Source of the DNA: a virus
DNA length: 64,000 nt
Virus record (IMG/VR): IMGVR_UViG_3300035698_010610
Location: 26,315-90,314 of that record
Strand: one strand, 5' to 3'
Below, one piece after another: positions 1-7,658 of the stretch (position 1 is the first letter of the stretch; every line of letters begins with the position of its first letter). The position numbers were made by a program, and so were the translations under genes. The notes below the pieces were generated by a model. It did no database searches. It had not been told where the DNA came from and worked only from the letters and a program-made list of their open reading frames with translations.

Positions 1-68
1 CTCCGAGCATGGATGGCGATGCGATCCGCCGCGACCGATGCATTCCGATAGATCGTGTCGAGAGACAT
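1..68 (-). CDS. N-terminal fragment of unknown gene
   Basis: The protein begins MSLDTIYRNASVAADR and runs off the left edge after about 22 residues. The start is supported by an AGGAG ribosome site 7 nt upstream, which overlaps the stop of the preceding minus-strand gene (TAG inside AGTAGGAG), so the two are probably translationally coupled. Too short to assign a function. Confidence 0.6.
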   Translation of the reverse strand, partial: MSLDTIYRNASVAADRIAIHAR

Positions 69-78
69 GCGGCAACTC

Positions 79-345
79 CTACTGTCTGCCGGTGCGGCGG
101 GTACTCTCAGCAATGTCGGCTAGCCCGCGGTGCCTGATCCGCTCCAACTCCCCGGCGATCAATTCCGCTTCGTGGTTGGCGACACGGGCATCCGCCTCCA
201 GCATTTTGATCCTGGCCCGAAGGTCCGTGATCTCGTCTTGCTGGACCGCCACAGCTCTCGCAAGGCGAACCTCCTCGGCCGATCTCCGCGCTGCGTTCAT
301 CCAACGGCAAATCGCCGCCGTCATCCTCAACTGTAGTTGCCACAT
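79..345 (-). CDS. Small coiled-coil protein
   Basis: This 88-residue protein has a charged heptad-like middle (EITDLRARIKMLEADARVA) that predicts a coiled coil from about residue 30 to 75. There is no signal peptide or membrane segment. Its stop codon is embedded in the ribosome site of the next gene, which supports the strand call. The ATG has no clear Shine-Dalgarno; an internal ATG eight codons in (MTAAICRW) is an alternative. A tail or head accessory role would be a guess. Confidence 0.55.
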   Translation of the reverse strand: MWQLQLRMTAAICRWMNAARRSAEEVRLARAVAVQQDEITDLRARIKMLEADARVANHEAELIAGELERIRHRGLADIAESTRRTGRQ

Positions 346-404
346 GGGGGCGTTGTAGCATGCAGGCCCGGCCGATACAAGATGAAGCATGGAGCGGGGG
401 CGAA

Positions 405-431
405 TTGCTTCCATCCAACCCGTGGTATAAT
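405..431 (+). promoter_or_regulatory. Promoter of the left plus-strand operon
   Basis: A perfect -10 box TATAAT (426-431) is preceded by TTGCTT (405-410) with a 15-nt spacer, shorter than the usual 17. It lies in the gap between the divergent minus operon and the plus operon, just before the palindrome at 455-481. Transcription would start near 438. Confidence 0.6.
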
Positions 432-454
432 TGCTTTCCAGATTGCGGCTCGAC

Positions 455-492
455 CACATCGACTACCTGGTTGTCGATGTGCCCCCTTTTTT
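455..492 (+). promoter_or_regulatory. 27-bp near-palindrome plus T-tract (operator or attenuator)
   Basis: Arms CACATCGAC and GTCGATGTG enclose TACCTGGTT; apart from one mismatch the whole 27 bp is palindromic. It is followed by five C and six T (487-492), so as RNA it could act as an intrinsic terminator in the leader. A perfect version of the same palindrome lies at 33911-33937 without a T-tract, which argues that the DNA palindrome is itself a protein-binding site. Confidence 0.55.
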
Positions 493-520
493 GTCGCAAA
501 CGCCTCCACGGACTGGACTT

Positions 521-1054
521 ATGCCGCCTCGCGATGTCAAGCGAATCTTCTACCGCGCACTGGTCACGGAGCCCGAGCCGGCGAACGTCGACCTTGAATT
601 GACCGTGCTGGGCAAGGTCGCAGCAGAACCGGCCGTCGCCGCGTGGGCGGTCCCGTTCTTGAGCGTCGGGGACTTCACAGATCGGGAATGCCGCCGCCGG
701 TTTGCTGCCGTCAAACGGGAATGGAAGATGGAACCCACGAGAACCGCATCGGCCGACTCGTATGATGTTGTGATGCGGTTGCGGAGACTGACGGCCGAAC
801 GGACGGCACGTCAACTCGCATGGCGGTTCGTTCGGTCAGCACACAACATGTCGCCCGAGAAGTTCGCCGACTACGTTATCGAACGGCTCGGGCAATTCCG
901 CGAACGCCTTGGGGAATCGGGGCTGGGAGGATCGAATGGCCTACAGGTTGAACACGGGCAATCAGGCAAAGCTGCCGGAAGCACCACCGAACGCAAGGGG
1001 ACATCGGGCCCGCCACGAGCCGGGAAAGATGAACAGCCTGGAAAAGCGGTATAG
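521..1054 (+). CDS. DnaB N-terminal-domain-like replication protein
   Basis: This 177-residue protein reads like the all-helical N-terminal domain of DnaB helicases: VLGKVAAEPAV, then FLSVGDFTDRECRRRF, where the DF and the Arg-rich helix match the usual pattern. No helicase motor domain follows, so it could be a loader, an inhibitor or a free-standing docking domain. The start at 521 is the first ATG after the leader palindrome; its ribosome site is weak. The last 40 residues overlap the next gene by about 120 nt, which is unusually long, so the C-terminal tail is the least certain part. Confidence 0.5.
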   Translation: MPPRDVKRIFYRALVTEPEPANVDLELTVLGKVAAEPAVAAWAVPFLSVGDFTDRECRRRFAAVKREWKMEPTRTASADSYDVVMRLRRLTAERTARQLAWRFVRSAHNMSPEKFADYVIERLGQFRERLGESGLGGSNGLQVEHGQSGKAAGSTTERKGTSGPPRAGKDEQPGKAV

Positions 1055-1322
1055 CGAAGAACTTGACTTGCGGTTGCTGGCTGGCGAGGTGTTATGGTGG
1101 CGGTTTGAACCGCTCAAGCTACGGCTCGCGAATGGTACGTTCTACACCGCCGACTTCCTGGTCATGCTGGCGGACCGAACGCTTGAGGTTGTTGAGGTCA
1201 AGGGCGGCCACTGGGAAGATGATGCACGGGTCAAATTCAAAGTCGCCGCAGAACAGTTCCCGATCTTCCGCTTCCGCGCCGTGCAATGGAAGGGGAAGGA
1301 ACGCACAGAGGAAGTCCGATGA
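936..1322 (+). CDS. DUF1064-type PD-(D/E)XK nuclease
   Basis: A 128-residue protein. MNSLEKRYSEELD is followed by WWRFEPLKLRLANGTFYTADF and then VVEVKG, the pattern of the DUF1064 phage endonuclease fold: the acidic residue of TADF and the E-x-K of VEVKG are the likely catalytic residues. Such proteins act on branched DNA or in restriction-like roles in phages. A GGGAGG ribosome site lies 5 nt before the ATG at 936. The stop overlaps the ATG of the next gene (ATGA). Confidence 0.75.
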   Translation: MAYRLNTGNQAKLPEAPPNARGHRARHEPGKMNSLEKRYSEELDLRLLAGEVLWWRFEPLKLRLANGTFYTADFLVMLADRTLEVVEVKGGHWEDDARVKFKVAAEQFPIFRFRAVQWKGKERTEEVR

Positions 1323-1531
1323 GCTACACAGTCATTCCGGAGATGGCGTGTTTGCGGTGCAAAGGCCCCATCGTCGTGACTAAAAGCGGGCTCTGCTGCA
1401 CGCAATGCGACGCCCCGATAGAACTGCTTAGCCGTCGCGAATTGCAACGGCTCAAGAGGACGCACCCGGGCCGCGTTATGCGATACGGCGGTTGGCAACC
1501 ACAACCCAAACCGGAGGAACCAGAATGCTGA
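1319..1531 (+). CDS. Small zinc-ribbon protein
   Basis: This 70-residue protein has two CxxC knuckles (CLRCKG near residue 11 and CCTQCD near residue 27) that would bind one zinc ion. The C-terminal half is basic. It starts at an ATG overlapping the previous TGA, so it is translationally coupled to the nuclease gene. A DNA- or RNA-binding accessory role is likely but not shown. Confidence 0.7.
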   Translation: MSYTVIPEMACLRCKGPIVVTKSGLCCTQCDAPIELLSRRELQRLKRTHPGRVMRYGGWQPQPKPEEPEC

Positions 1532-1839
1532 AAGACTCTATCGACACGTTGATCGCCCAACTGCAACGACTGCGGGCTGAATTGGGCGATGCATTGCAGG
1601 CGCCGCCAGTCGTTGAGATAGAATGCGGGGCGATGCAGCAGGACGCTCCGGCGGCCGTGCAAGTCTCCCGTGCAGTGGACTTCGCCTACGCCGTCAAGCA
1701 CACGGGCAACCTGAATGTGCTTTTCAAGCAAGCCAAGGGTGCGTGCCGCGTTCTCGCGAGGGCGTATCAATCGGAAACGAAGACGACGGTGATTTGCAGG
1801 CACGCCGATCGCGTGCTACTTCAACGCCAGGGGGGATGA
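1525..1839 (+). CDS. Hypothetical protein
   Basis: A 104-residue protein starting MLKDSIDTLIAQLQRLRAEL, an amphipathic helix, followed by a mixed region. A GGAGG site lies just upstream of the ATG inside the end of the preceding gene. The stop overlaps the start of the YiiX-like gene. No family recognised. Confidence 0.65.
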   Translation: MLKDSIDTLIAQLQRLRAELGDALQAPPVVEIECGAMQQDAPAAVQVSRAVDFAYAVKHTGNLNVLFKQAKGACRVLARAYQSETKTTVICRHADRVLLQRQGG

Positions 1840-2477
1840 TTGTGCTGACAAAACTCCGTGACCGCATCATGCGTGCGGGAATGCGATGGCGACTATACCG
1901 CTGGATCACGCACCGCGTCGTTCCGAAGATCCGGCTTTCGTGGGGATACACCGGAATGAGCGAGGCCGCATTCTGGGACGGCGAATGGCATTGGCAACCC
2001 GGCGACATTATCCTGACGAGCGACCGGGCCAAACTGTCGACCAAGCTGATCCCCGGCACGTTCCCACATGCGATGCTTGCGGTCGGGAAAAAGCTCCCAG
2101 AACTCGGCGTCGGGCACGGCGGCTTCATCGCACAGATGACGAGCAAAGGCTATTCGGAAATCGGCTGGTACGAGACCTGCAAGGAGTCGGACCGCGTGCT
2201 GATCTGCCGGTGCCGCGACTGGGATTACAGGTACGTCACACGGGTCGTGGTGCCGACGTGCCGCAGCTTCGCCAACAAACAGTACGACCTGGCTTTCGAG
2301 TTGACCCGGCAATCGCTGTACTGTTCGGAGTTGATTTATCAAGCGGACCCGGAGCGGCGGCTGCAACTGAACATGACCGACGTCCTCGGGATGCCGATGG
2401 TCCTGGCTGACGATCTGCTGGCGGCCGAGAATGTCGATGTTGTTTGGGATTCGCAATGGGTAGACAAAACACCGTGA
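1836..2477 (+). CDS. YiiX/YebB-like papain-fold (NlpC/P60 superfamily) protein
   Basis: The 213-residue protein shows the permuted papain-like signature of the YiiX family: GDIILTSD, then a conserved His in FPHAMLAVG, and a Cys in YCSELIYQ near residue 165. In such proteins the Cys-His pair hydrolyses amide or ester bonds of peptidoglycan or lipids. No signal peptide is seen. The start sits on a GGGGGG run and overlaps the previous stop. The exact substrate cannot be read from the sequence. Confidence 0.7.
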   Translation: MIVLTKLRDRIMRAGMRWRLYRWITHRVVPKIRLSWGYTGMSEAAFWDGEWHWQPGDIILTSDRAKLSTKLIPGTFPHAMLAVGKKLPELGVGHGGFIAQMTSKGYSEIGWYETCKESDRVLICRCRDWDYRYVTRVVVPTCRSFANKQYDLAFELTRQSLYCSELIYQADPERRLQLNMTDVLGMPMVLADDLLAAENVDVVWDSQWVDKTP

Positions 2478-2569
2478 TGACCCGCGCCTTTACGTTGCTC
2501 GCCACCGTGCTGCTCATCGCGGTAATCTTGCTGGTGGCGTTTGCATGGAATGACGACGTGTGGTGGTAA
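2477..2569 (+). CDS. Single-span membrane peptide
   Basis: Thirty residues: MTRAFTLLATVLLIAVI and a further hydrophobic stretch form one transmembrane helix, ending in NDDVWW. Its ATG overlaps the stop of the YiiX-like gene (GTGATGA), so it is probably translated by coupling. An in-frame ATG at 2456 would add seven residues. It could anchor or regulate its neighbour, or be a small holin-like peptide; neither is proven. Confidence 0.55.
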   Translation: MTRAFTLLATVLLIAVILLVAFAWNDDVWW

Positions 2570-2595
2570 TAACCCATACAGACAGGAAGGCCGCA

Positions 2596-2982
2596 ATGGC
2601 ATACCACGGATTCAGTTCAGACGAGATTCACGGCAAGGTAATTGCAGACCTGCGAGAGTACCTCGAATGCAATGGTGTCAGTTGCGCCTGCCTCGACAGC
2701 GAGAAGACACGCCCACTGTGGGAAACGATCCGCATAGCCTGCGAGGCGGCAGCGTTTCAGACAAACTGCAAGCTGGCGGAATATTGGCGAACGTCGATCA
2801 AGGCGAACGCCGACCTCGGCATCTTGACGCTCTCGCAGGGCGACAAGATCAACAGCCTCCAGGGGGAAATCGAAACCCTGCGGCAGGCCAACGAGAAATT
2901 GACCTCCGATCTCGACAAAGCGGGCAAAGCCCGCGACGACGCCTACCGGCTGCTTGAACAGGGGAGATGCCGTGGCGACTGA
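2596..2982 (+). CDS. Hypothetical protein with C-terminal coiled coil
   Basis: In this 128-residue protein the C-terminal 50 residues (INSLQGEIETLRQANEKLTS and on) form a clear coiled coil. An AGGAAGG ribosome site lies 8 nt before the ATG. The 3' end overlaps the next gene's GTG start by 11 nt. Confidence 0.7.
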   Translation: MAYHGFSSDEIHGKVIADLREYLECNGVSCACLDSEKTRPLWETIRIACEAAAFQTNCKLAEYWRTSIKANADLGILTLSQGDKINSLQGEIETLRQANEKLTSDLDKAGKARDDAYRLLEQGRCRGD

Positions 2983-3199
2983 CCGGCGATGGGATTACTT
3001 GCGGACCTGCAATCGCTGCAATGCAACGTACGGGGCCTTGGAGCGGCGGTGCCCGAGTTGCAACGCCCAGGAATTCCGCCTGCCTGCTACAACTCCCATT
3101 CCGGACCGCGCGGTGACGGACGGGGCTTGTCGCCACCTTGCTCCCCGAAAATCCGTTTCACCAACGGTGACACTTCCTTCCCCTGACCCTCCTGACTGA
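2972..3199 (+). CDS. Zinc-ribbon protein, 3' end antisense to the terminase gene
   Basis: A 75-residue protein starting at GTG with GGGGAG upstream. CNRCNATYGALERRCPSCNA is a rubredoxin-like knuckle pair. The last 35 or so residues lie opposite the terminase 3' end and are of low-complexity Pro/Ser/Thr type, so this tail may have arisen by read-through into the convergent gene. Confidence 0.6.
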   Translation: MATDRRWDYLRTCNRCNATYGALERRCPSCNAQEFRLPATTPIPDRAVTDGACRHLAPRKSVSPTVTLPSPDPPD

Positions 3200-4760
3200 C
3201 AGCTATCGGCGAATCCCCCATCACGATAGGCCGGTCGATCCGTGGCGGCGGCGGCTTGACCGGGGCGACCATCGCCCAGTTGGCCAGCACCACGGCGTCG
3301 GCCCGGTCCGGAGAACGGCCGATCATCTCTTCGAGCGTTTGCGCCTTGCTGTTCTTCGTCTTCTTTTTCGGCGGCAACCACAGCTTGCCCCGTTCGTCGT
3401 ACGCCAGCGGCAGCACGGTCAACTCGCCACGCAATTCGTACGAGTCCGGTGGAATGGCAAAGCATCGCGACCACGTTTCGTTGCCTTGCTCGTCGACCAC
3501 TTTCGTCCACCGTTGCGGGTTCATTGTCTCCCGCATGCGGCCGTACATCTCGCACCGGCGGTTCAGGTAAACCTTCGGCTCGCGGGCACCTTCACCGAAC
3601 CCGATTGCCCGGACGCGAAGCCCCTGGCGTTTCATCAGGTCGCTGTACTGCTTGCCCCCGGCCCCTCGGTCGAAGCAGACGTGTTTCGCTGGGATCTTGT
3701 ACCGCCGCATCTTGTCGCGGGTGATGTCCGGAATGACGGACGTGTCCCGCGTTGACATCGCCTCCACGTCCACGATGCCGAATCGGTCAATAACCGCCCA
3801 GCAGGTCAAGTCCCGCCCACCCTCCGCAACGTCAACGCCCATGAAGTACGGTCCGCGATCCAACCCGATCACGGTTTGCCACAACTCCTCGGCCGCGTCG
3901 AGCCAAGCAGGAGGGAACATCAGATACTCCCGCCCTTCGTAGAACTGGCCGTGCAGACGCATCGCCTTTTTGATCGGGTCGAGCGTCAGCTCGTAGTGCT
4001 TGTATCGCTCCCATGTCATCACCCCAGGAATCTCGCGCGGGGGTGAACCTGTGCGGCCTTGCTCTGCCCACCAGCGGCCAATCTTGACGTTCGGGCTATC
4101 ATCACCGCTGATATGCAAAACCTTGCGGGAGAACTGGCCCACGTTGTACGGATGCGGGACATCGCCAGCTTTGCAGTGCCGGTAATACCATCCGCTTGCC
4201 GACAACGGGTTGCTGACCGCAAGCAGCCTCTGCGCCTGTGACACGGCGGCGTCATAGTATTCATCAGGGACCGCTGACGCTTCGTCGAAAATAAACAGAA
4301 CACGGGGAAGGGCCTCAGTCGCCGGAAGGTGATGCCCCTGGAAATTCTCCACGGTGTTCGTGACCAGCCCGACGACGTAGTGTTCTTCGTACGGCCGGTT
4401 TCGCTCCGGGTCCATGACCTGCATCTTGAGCGTTTGCAGATGGACGCCGAGGTCGTACTTGGCGGACCGGACAAGCTGGCCGATCTCTGCCCAGAGAATG
4501 CCCGCCAGTTGCGTGTTGCTGGACGACGATGTGACGACCCGGGCTGGGAAGCGAGTGCAAAAGAACCATAGCACGATCAGGGCCGCCGCCCGGGTCTTGC
4601 CCGTTTCATGTGCAGCGTGGCAATATGTCTCCACGTTGTCGTGAACGGACTCAATGATCTCGGCCTGTTTGTCGTAGACCCGCATCGCCGGCCAGAAGTG
4701 CGAAATGAACGCGAGCGGGTCATCTACCCACCCTGCCAGCAGTTGGGCCTCATCCGGCAT
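3087..4760 (-). CDS. terL: Terminase large subunit
   Basis: A 557-residue DNA-packaging motor and nuclease. The P-loop region is AAHETGKTRAA (about residues 49-59), a degenerate Walker A typical of many phage terminases; Walker B is VLFIFDEASAVP (D159, E160). The C-terminal RNase H-like nuclease starts with MGVDVAEGGRDLT (D310) and ends with DRADAVVLANWA. GGAAGG lies 7 nt upstream of the chosen ATG. It follows a small helix-turn-helix/zinc protein that overlaps its start by 11 nt. Length is in the normal range for TerL. Confidence 0.9.
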   Translation of the reverse strand: MPDEAQLLAGWVDDPLAFISHFWPAMRVYDKQAEIIESVHDNVETYCHAAHETGKTRAAALIVLWFFCTRFPARVVTSSSSNTQLAGILWAEIGQLVRSAKYDLGVHLQTLKMQVMDPERNRPYEEHYVVGLVTNTVENFQGHHLPATEALPRVLFIFDEASAVPDEYYDAAVSQAQRLLAVSNPLSASGWYYRHCKAGDVPHPYNVGQFSRKVLHISGDDSPNVKIGRWWAEQGRTGSPPREIPGVMTWERYKHYELTLDPIKKAMRLHGQFYEGREYLMFPPAWLDAAEELWQTVIGLDRGPYFMGVDVAEGGRDLTCWAVIDRFGIVDVEAMSTRDTSVIPDITRDKMRRYKIPAKHVCFDRGAGGKQYSDLMKRQGLRVRAIGFGEGAREPKVYLNRRCEMYGRMRETMNPQRWTKVVDEQGNETWSRCFAIPPDSYELRGELTVLPLAYDERGKLWLPPKKKTKNSKAQTLEEMIGRSPDRADAVVLANWAMVAPVKPPPPRIDRPIVMGDSPIAVSQEGQGKEVSPLVKRIFGEQGGDKPRPSPRGPEWEL

Positions 4761-5046
4761 GCTCGGCCTTCCATATTCCCGCCCGGCATCCCCAACACGG
4801 CCAGCCGGTCGGCGGCATCGTATTGCACAGGACGCCGCAGCGTGGGCACTTCTCGGTTTTCTCCAACTCAACGGACAGATCCCTGATCGGCGGCGCGTAC
4901 AGGGTAACAATTGTGTACTGCCCGTCGAGAACGGCTGCGATCATTTTCCGGGGCACGCCCAACGACGTCGCGATCTTCGCCCAGGGCATTCGGGTTGCTA
5001 CCTTGGACTTGATCGCCGCGACGATTTCAGGTGACAATTCCAGCAT
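4750..5046 (-). CDS. Helix-turn-helix plus zinc-ribbon protein, possible small terminase
   Basis: 98 residues. The N-terminal half (AAIKSKVATRMPWAKIATSL, then GVPRKMIAAVLDG) looks like a helix-turn-helix; the C-terminal half carries CPRCGVLC and CWGC knuckles. Its place directly upstream of, and overlapping, the large terminase gene fits a small terminase subunit that recognises the packaging site, but the zinc ribbon is unusual for TerS. A transcription regulator is the alternative. Confidence 0.65.
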   Translation of the reverse strand: MLELSPEIVAAIKSKVATRMPWAKIATSLGVPRKMIAAVLDGQYTIVTLYAPPIRDLSVELEKTEKCPRCGVLCNTMPPTGWPCWGCRAGIWKAEHAG

Positions 5047-5064
5047 AGCGGCTTACTGCGATTA

Positions 5065-6036
5065 CTAGGGGTCTGTTGTAGGAGTGGCGTCTTCAAGTAT
5101 CTTCCGCATCACATCGGACTTCACTTCCGCTACTTGCCGAACCGTTACCTTCGTGCTGAATTTCCCTCGCCCATTCTCTATGGCCTTCCAGTCAATATCT
5201 TCGCGGCGCTTGAGCGGCGTGTCGAATTGCCGCCACTGGTTTTTCACGCAGTGCGCTGGGCGACCGTACCGCCGCTCTGTCGTGACAATCCCAGGCCACA
5301 TCCGCTCTAACGCCCTCGACATTTTCGCGCGGCCGTCGCCTTGATACAAGTCGTCCGTGTTCCCGCCTTTCAGCGACATCGTTTTGGCTTTCGTTGCCAT
5401 GAACGCATTCAGCAATACCGTACACCACCCGTCCGACAACACCTGCAAGCAAATGTCCGTGTCGTCGTTGTACGCCAACCGCCAGCGGTGCGGGATTTCG
5501 TTCAAGATCAGCGAGCAAGAATACACATGGACATTCAGGTAGAAGGGCGGGACGTTTATCCCTGGAACGCAGAACATCTCGTAGTTGAGGCCAGCGATTG
5601 CAACATTCTCATACCTGTCGACGAATTCTTCGCACGCCCGCAAAGCCAAAGACGGCTCGCATGGGATGCGGTTCTTCTTGTACCACATTCGGAACATGCG
5701 AATGTTGTCGTCCAATTGCCAGTGCCGCTTTTCGCCGCGGGCAAGCGACCGCTCTTTGATCCAGTTGCGGACAGCGATCAACCCGCCGTTTTCGATCTCG
5801 CGCTCTTCGCAAAACGCTTTGCGGGTTGCGTCGTTGCCAACCCACGGCAGCACAAGTAGCTCCCCGTAGTCAATATCGTCGACCCATTTCCGATAGAGTT
5901 CAACCTCCGGTTCTTCGACGACAATCACAAACGGCGTGCGGTATTTGCGCATCGTCTTGATCGTCAACGCACTCTTCGCCCGCCCCTTCGTTGGAACGTA
6001 GACCGGGTATCTTGTTGCGGGGGTGCTGCTAGCCAT
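5065..6036 (-). CDS. TET-associated-type glycosyltransferase
   Basis: 323 residues. YPVYVPTKGRA, then FVIVVEEPEVELY, ERHWQLDDNI-type motif (KRHWQLDDNI) and YNDDTDICLQ match the TAGT family of phage and fungal glycosyltransferases predicted to transfer sugars onto modified pyrimidines in DNA. Such genes often sit beside ParB-like domains, as here. The start at 6036 has GAGGAGGGG upstream. No TET/JBP hydroxylase is visible in the window, so the acceptor base is unknown. Confidence 0.75.
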   Translation of the reverse strand: MASSTPATRYPVYVPTKGRAKSALTIKTMRKYRTPFVIVVEEPEVELYRKWVDDIDYGELLVLPWVGNDATRKAFCEEREIENGGLIAVRNWIKERSLARGEKRHWQLDDNIRMFRMWYKKNRIPCEPSLALRACEEFVDRYENVAIAGLNYEMFCVPGINVPPFYLNVHVYSCSLILNEIPHRWRLAYNDDTDICLQVLSDGWCTVLLNAFMATKAKTMSLKGGNTDDLYQGDGRAKMSRALERMWPGIVTTERRYGRPAHCVKNQWRQFDTPLKRREDIDWKAIENGRGKFSTKVTVRQVAEVKSDVMRKILEDATPTTDP

Positions 6037-6038
6037 TA

Positions 6039-6719
6039 CTACCCCTCCTCGATTACAAGCGAAGCGGGGTCGCGGCGATCCCTCGGCGGCCACCAGCACG
6101 ACATGATTTTCCCGAAGTTCTTCTGGACCTTGAGGCCCTTGGCCTTCGCGTAAGCATCACGGGCCTCCCTGGAGTCGAAGCTGATGAGAATTTGCGATTT
6201 CGATTTCTCCGCTGGATCGTAGTCGGGCATTCCCACCCATTCCGCTGCTTCATCGAAGCCCCCCACTTCGCTCGACGGGCGAGTGTTCATCACAAGGCCC
6301 GCAAGCATCTGCTCGTCAAACCCTGTGCCGAGCAACCCTATGTCGTCGACGTTCATAATTTCCTTCAGCAGGTCCGTCAATGCGCGGTCGTCAACCTCTG
6401 CCAACCGCCCGACCTCATTGTCGCCAGCAAGCAGCTTTAACGCCTTCGGGTCTTCTGGCCCAATTGCTAGCCGAACGGCATAGACTCCCTTCCATTCCAA
6501 CTTGGTAGCCGCCGCCACAACGCCGTGGCCCGCGAGGATTGTCCCGTCGTTCGCAATTGCCACGTTGCGGTACTGCCCGTGCTCTTGCAGGCTTGCCACT
6601 AGATGCTCAAGCTGGTCTTCAGGATGGCCCCTGTAGTTCTTGGGGTGGGGCTTTAGCTCTGTCAGCAAAACGAATTCCGGTTCAAACGGCCCGGCTGTTT
6701 CGGTGCCCATGCAACTCAT
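6039..6719 (-). CDS. ParB/sulfiredoxin-fold nuclease-domain protein
   Basis: A 226-residue protein. The ParB core is clear: LKPHPKNYRGHPEDQLEHLV, then NDGTILAGHGVVAAA. The rest is charged and ends basic. In phages such proteins are linked to DNA modification, packaging or nuclease functions. ATG 6719 overlaps the stop of the basic peptide (ATGA), suggesting coupling; ATG 6710, spaced 9 nt from AAAGG, is a good alternative. Its stop lies in the leader of the glycosyltransferase gene. Confidence 0.8.
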   Translation of the reverse strand: MSCMGTETAGPFEPEFVLLTELKPHPKNYRGHPEDQLEHLVASLQEHGQYRNVAIANDGTILAGHGVVAAATKLEWKGVYAVRLAIGPEDPKALKLLAGDNEVGRLAEVDDRALTDLLKEIMNVDDIGLLGTGFDEQMLAGLVMNTRPSSEVGGFDEAAEWVGMPDYDPAEKSKSQILISFDSREARDAYAKAKGLKVQKNFGKIMSCWWPPRDRRDPASLVIEEG

Positions 6720-6817
6720 CCTTTGTAATTGCGTCGCTCGCAGGCCATCCGCTTTCGCGACTTATTCCTTTTGCGCCCGGCCTTGCGATGACCTTCCCGC
6801 TTCCGGCGACGCTTCAT
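6716..6817 (-). CDS. Very basic 33-residue peptide
   Basis: Sequence begins MKRRRKREGHRKAGRKRNKS and contains 19 Lys or Arg in 33 residues. AAGGG lies about 9 nt before its ATG. It starts at TGATG shared with a 10-codon ORF and ends at ATGA shared with the ParB-like gene, so it lies in a chain of coupled starts. A nucleic-acid-binding or DNA-condensing peptide is the simple guess. Confidence 0.5.
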   Translation of the reverse strand: MKRRRKREGHRKAGRKRNKSRKRMACERRNYKG

Positions 6818-6849
6818 CAGCACGGCCCTTCAGGTGGGGTACATTCCAT
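6817..6849 (-). CDS. Ten-codon leader peptide
   Basis: MECTPPEGPC, preceded by the strong ribosome site GAGGAGGAG, which is also the last codons of the upstream 74-residue gene. It ends at TGATG, starting the basic peptide. Two prolines in a row (CTPPEG) could slow ribosomes. It may only serve to carry ribosomes to the next start. Confidence 0.3.
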   Translation of the reverse strand: MECTPPEGPC

Positions 6850-6850
6850 C

Positions 6851-7075
6851 TCACTCCTCCTCGGGGACCGGTCCGAACAAGCTGACAAGTCGGCCGAGAT
6901 ATTCGGCTCTCTCTATGTCCGCCGCCCCTTTGATTGCGCTGCCTTTCGGTCGCCGACTTGCCCACTGATTCACGAACGGAAGCAGGGCAGCCAAGGCGTC
7001 GCTCGGCGTGAGAAAGAACCGCTCGACGTGCGACCCATTGAACATCACGGACCACAGGTGCCGTTCTCTGTCCAT
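6851..7075 (-). CDS. Hypothetical protein, paralog of the neighbour
   Basis: 74 residues starting MDRERHLWSVMFNGSHVERF, with GGGAG 5 nt upstream. It resembles the gene at 7077-7310: W-S/A-V-M/I-F-x-G-S-x8-P-x-D near the N-terminus and a shared WASRRPKG / WAKTLHAV position. It ends in EEE, whose codons form the next ribosome site. Function unknown. Confidence 0.7.
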   Translation of the reverse strand: MDRERHLWSVMFNGSHVERFFLTPSDALAALLPFVNQWASRRPKGSAIKGAADIERAEYLGRLVSLFGPVPEEE

Positions 7076-7076
7076 C

Positions 7077-7310
7077 TTACTCCCCCTCGACCGCTTCGAC
7101 GAACTCGCGCAGATTGACCGCTTCGCCGAGGTGCTTGGTTTCGACCACATCGGCCCAGCCGCCGGACCCGGTCGTCACTGCGTGCAAGGTCTTCGCCCAT
7201 TCAGCGATGGCGAGTTGCAATACGCCGATACCATCGCCGGGGACGACGAAAATGTTGGCGTGCGGCGACCCCTTGAAGATCACCGCCCATGCGTGGCTCT
7301 TGCCCATCAT
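7077..7310 (-). CDS. Hypothetical protein, paralog of the neighbour
   Basis: A 77-residue protein starting MMGKSHAWAVIFKGSPHANI. A tandem, diverged copy of the next gene downstream, which follows after 1 nt. Its start overlaps the end of the gene at 7307. No catalytic motif seen. Confidence 0.7.
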   Translation of the reverse strand: MMGKSHAWAVIFKGSPHANIFVVPGDGIGVLQLAIAEWAKTLHAVTTGSGGWADVVETKHLGEAVNLREFVEAVEGE

Positions 7311-7642
7311 TCAACTCCTAATGCCTTAAAAGCCCTAGTTGCCATCCAGCGGTAAACCGCCCGACGCAACCGCCACCTTGAACGCAACGGCACCCACGCA
7401 TCGATGGCACTGACGCGGAGGCGGACGCCAGGACGGAACGACCACCACCGCGTGTCGAGGCAAACAGTAATCTCGGCCTCGCCGATGTTGTCCTTCCGTT
7501 CCCGAAAAAGCGCGTTGTCGCCGCCGCCGCCAGTGTAGCCGCAGTCGCCGATCACCCGCCACTCCTCGCCTTTGGTTTCAAGCGAGTCGGCAACGTACTC
7601 CGCCAGCCACCACTGTTGATGCCGTGTCTTCAGAATTCCCAC
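7307..7642 (-). CDS. Hypothetical protein
   Basis: A 111-residue protein with a GTG start and GAGG upstream. The C-terminal third is rich in Arg and Trp (RSRWRLRRAVYRWMATRAF), a basic amphipathic helix that could bind nucleic acid or membrane. No family recognised. Confidence 0.6.
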   Translation of the reverse strand: MGILKTRHQQWWLAEYVADSLETKGEEWRVIGDCGYTGGGGDNALFRERKDNIGEAEITVCLDTRWWSFRPGVRLRVSAIDAWVPLRSRWRLRRAVYRWMATRAFKALGVE

Positions 7643-7658
7643 ACCAGCACCTCGCTTT

